Source: Caldilineaceae bacterium (GTDB lineage: Bacteria; Chloroflexota; Anaerolineae; Caldilineales; Caldilineaceae). Taken from it: a stretch of 8,551 bases of DNA. The notes under the pieces were generated by a model. It ran no database searches and had not been told where the DNA came from. It saw only the letters and a program-made list of their open reading frames with translations. Positions 7,266 through 8,551 of this stretch are shown here, piece by piece. The first letter of the stretch is position 1; every line of letters begins with the position of its first letter. The stretch covers positions 1 through 8,551 of the forward strand of contig JAPKMW010000187.1 in the NCBI GenBank assembly GCA_026645575.1. Direction: 5' to 3'. Position numbers and translations under genes: made by a program.

Positions 7266-7323
7266 TTGGTTGGTTTCGACAAGCTCAACCAACGTTGGTT
7301 GAGCTTGTCGAAACCAACCAACT
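7264..7323. terminator. 60-base perfect palindrome between convergent genes
   Basis: Bases 7264-7293 and 7294-7323 are exact reverse complements over 30 bases with no spacer; the centre is AACGTT. The half-unit contains TTTCGACAAGCTCAACC. It begins in the tctA stop codon and ends 2 nt before the last codon position of the minus-strand gene, so it separates two convergent genes. In either transcript it folds to a very long stem. A role as a bidirectional terminator is likely from position, although only a short T run follows. Confidence 0.8.
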
Positions 7324-7325
7324 TT

Positions 7326-8114
7326 CTACTTTTCTTCGTCCTCCCACTCCTCATCCTCTTCCCAATCCGGGTATTGTTCGGGCGCTGTGCCAACACTTTC
7401 GACGAGCCGGGGATATTCGGCCTCAGGGTCGCCATTTTCGTTGATGGCATGAAGCTTCACGTTGAAGCGCCACTCATCGCCATAGTCAAAGAGATAGAGG
7501 AAGTTTTGCCCCTTACGCAGGTTGAGCGAAGCGAGGGTGGTTGTGCGTACATCACCGGCGGCTTCTTCGTCTTCATACTCCTCATCATCGTCATCATCGC
7601 CAAAGGGATTACCCGTCTGGAGAAGGGCGTTCATCTGTTCGTCTGACATGCCGCTGAGGGCGTTTTCCATATTGCCGATCAACATCTGCACCATCATTGG
7701 CGGCAGGCCGGTCTGTTCGCTCATGGCTTGCATAAACTGCTCGCGTGCTTGGGGATCGCTGCGCAGGATCTGCATCATCCCGCGCAATTGTTCCGGCGTC
7801 GGCATCTGTTGCCCGGTTGGCATTCCCGGCGGCAAGCCGGTGGCATTGGTGAAAACCTCATCGTCATCCTCATCGTCATCCTCACCGAAAGCTGCCCCAT
7901 CCCACGGATCGGCGTCCTCCGGTAGGGTATATTCGCTGCTTTCATCCCAGGCTTTTCCGCTCATGAAAAATGAGTAGAGATGATCGGCGTCAAAGTTATA
8001 GGCGTCTTGAATGGCGTAATGCAACCACTCCAGGGTCGCTTCCGCCGGCAACTCTACCTTGCGCGAAACACCTTTGTGCTGCGGCAGGGTGACGTGGAAC
8101 GTGTAGGTGCGCAT
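7326..8114 (-). CDS. pRiA4b ORF-3-like family protein with inserted Met/Gln-rich segment
   Basis: The start is ATG 8114, set by a strong AAGGAGGAG ribosome-binding site (8129-8121); the frame is open 40 codons further upstream, but without such a signal. The product has 262 residues. The two ends make up a pRiA4b ORF-3-like fold: residues 1-65 (TYTFHVTLPQHKGVSRKVEL, then WLHYAIQDAYNFDADHLYSF) and 188-250 (NFLYLFDYGDEWRFNVKL, then YPRLVESVGTAPEQYPDW). Between them lies an extra segment of about 110 residues: an acidic run (78-86, mostly Asp), a helical Met/Gln/Pro-rich stretch (about 90-168, with PEQLRGMMQILRSDPQAREQ), and a second acidic run (173-184). The C-terminus is also acidic. Family function is not established; members occur on plasmids and near transposons. 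It is soluble and convergent with tctA. Confidence 0.8.
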   Translation of the reverse strand: MRTYTFHVTLPQHKGVSRKVELPAEATLEWLHYAIQDAYNFDADHLYSFFMSGKAWDESSEYTLPEDADPWDGAAFGEDDDEDDDEVFTNATGLPPGMPTGQQMPTPEQLRGMMQILRSDPQAREQFMQAMSEQTGLPPMMVQMLIGNMENALSGMSDEQMNALLQTGNPFGDDDDDEEYEDEEAAGDVRTTTLASLNLRKGQNFLYLFDYGDEWRFNVKLHAINENGDPEAEYPRLVESVGTAPEQYPDWEEDEEWEDEEK

Positions 8115-8214
8115 GATCTTCTCCTCCTTGCGGTGTGACCGACAGTCCAACTGGATTCTATTGACTGCTCTTTTCAACTTCTTTGGCAAGCATATCACAG
8201 CTTCAACGAATGGC

Positions 8215-8244
8215 TCCATTTGCCAATCCTCCATTTGTCAATCT
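8215..8244. repeat. Two-copy 15-base tandem repeat
   Basis: TCCATTTGCCAATCC (8215-8229) is followed directly by TCCATTTGTCAATCT (8230-8244); 13 of 15 positions agree. Read on the other strand it is a GGATTGG-type word repeat, similar in style to the other word repeats in the window. Confidence 0.7.
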
Positions 8245-8306
8245 GTAGTGCGCAGTTTGCCGCTGTGCCCGCTCCCACATATAATCGTAGTAGCCACCTG
8301 TTATAA

Positions 8307-8440
8307 AGTCCGCAGTCCAGCGTCCAAAGTCTTGCGTCCAGAAATCCATTTTTTTGGTTCTGGACTAGCCATTCCTAGCCTGTATGACGTTGGACTCTGG
8401 ATTAACCGACTGTGGACTGCGGACTAATCGACTCTGGACT
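8307..8440. repeat. Inverted repeat element built of AGTCC / GGACT words
   Basis: AGTCCGCAGTCCA (8307-8319) is exactly complementary to TGGACTGCGGACT (8413-8425). Inside, GTCCAGAA (8336-8343) pairs with TTCTGGAC (8358-8365) around a 14-nt loop. The left part carries several GTCC words and the right part TGGACT at 8361, 8391, 8413 and 8435, so the whole element is a run of short words that changes orientation near 8350. It lies just upstream of the gene at 8469. Confidence 0.75.
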
Positions 8441-8468
8441 CATCGACTATAGAAAGGGAACATTTCTC

Positions 8469-8551
8469 ATGAGTATGCAATCCGCCGAGGGCCGGCTGCC
8501 CATCGGCCTCTGCATCTTTGGCATTGCTTATAGCGCCGGTTATACCGGCAA
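8469..8551 (+). CDS. Start of a probable sugar isomerase/epimerase-like TIM-barrel protein (partial)
   Basis: Only the first 27 codons are inside the window; the gene runs off the right edge. ATG 8469 has an AAAGGGAA ribosome-binding site (8453-8460) at good spacing; an ATG two codons later is an alternative. The visible sequence, LPIGLCIFGIAYSAGYTG at residues 10-27, resembles the first strand of xylose-isomerase-like TIM-barrel proteins (sugar phosphate isomerase/epimerase group), where a K/PIGL-type first strand leads to a Gly-rich turn. The match is to a short stretch and from memory, so the family is tentative; that a protein-coding gene starts here is much surer. It is divergent from the pRiA4b-like gene and not part of the tct operon. 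Confidence 0.5.
   Translation, partial: MSMQSAEGRLPIGLCIFGIAYSAGYTG

Larger units (their letters stand above)
8115..8468. other. Intergenic region filled with short repeats
   Basis: This 354-base spacer lies between two divergently transcribed genes. It holds the minus-strand ribosome-binding site at 8121-8129, a two-copy tandem repeat at 8215-8244, the GTCC/GGAC repeat element at 8307-8440, and the ribosome-binding site of the gene starting at 8469. A plus-strand frame at 8107-8427 has no start signal and crosses both repeats, so I do not take it as a gene. No convincing promoter was identified. Confidence 0.6.

Noticed and set aside
7522..7977. Plus-strand frame rich in serine runs
   Set aside because: The serine runs are the complement of the Asp/Glu runs of the pRiA4b-like gene on the minus strand, which has the strong ribosome-binding site.
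8115..8234. 40-codon N-terminal extension of the pRiA4b-like gene
   Set aside because: The AAGGAGGAG site at 8121-8129 points to ATG 8114, and the family fold begins right after it; the extension crosses the tandem repeat area.
8307..8440. Possible CRISPR array in the AGTCC/GGACT repeats
   Set aside because: The repeated words are only 5-6 bases, spacing is irregular and orientation changes in the middle, so there are no repeat-spacer units.

Overview
The window looks like a piece of chromosome from an uncultured or little-studied bacterium with a GC-rich core. The style of the proteins, the Shine-Dalgarno sites and the intergenic repeats made of short purine-rich words suggest a Chloroflexota-like organism (Anaerolineae or Caldilineae type). 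That placement is an inference from style, not from a marker gene.

Layout. Positions 1-1099 are clearly less GC-rich than the rest. They hold one unrecognised 189-residue gene on the minus strand, a 72-base near-perfect palindrome, and a short minus-strand open frame that may be a gene remnant. Positions 1100-3505 (minus) encode a large molybdopterin/[4Fe-4S] oxidoreductase of the DMSO-reductase superfamily. It has all four cluster cysteines and a probable cysteine ligand to the metal, but no electron-transfer subunit beside it in the window. Its 5' region carries a well-formed ribosome-binding site and ATG followed by an in-frame TGA after 11 codons, 6 nt before the GTG start. Positions 3506-3947 are a divergent intergenic region with a hairpin repeat and a good sigma-70-like promoter facing right.

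Positions 3948-7265 (plus) are a complete tripartite tricarboxylate transporter operon in the order tctC (solute-binding lipoprotein), tctB (small membrane subunit), tctA (large membrane subunit). Together these would capture a small carboxylate outside the membrane and import it using an ion gradient. The substrate cannot be read from the sequence. tctA is convergent with a minus-strand gene for a pRiA4b ORF-3-like protein (7326-8114), which contains an unusual inserted Met/Gln-rich segment between two acidic stretches. After a repeat-filled spacer, the first 27 codons of another plus-strand gene run off the right edge; they look like the start of a TIM-barrel sugar isomerase/epimerase-like protein.

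The most striking structure is not a gene. Six intergenic spaces contain inverted repeats, each with a different sequence: 661-732, 3595-3669, 4966-5023, 5574-5706, 7264-7323 (a 60-bp perfect palindrome with no spacer) and 8307-8425. Several are built from repeated short words. They abut or include stop codons and sit inside as well as at the ends of the transporter operon, so they are not all simple terminators. No CRISPR array, rRNA, tRNA or intact transposase was seen.
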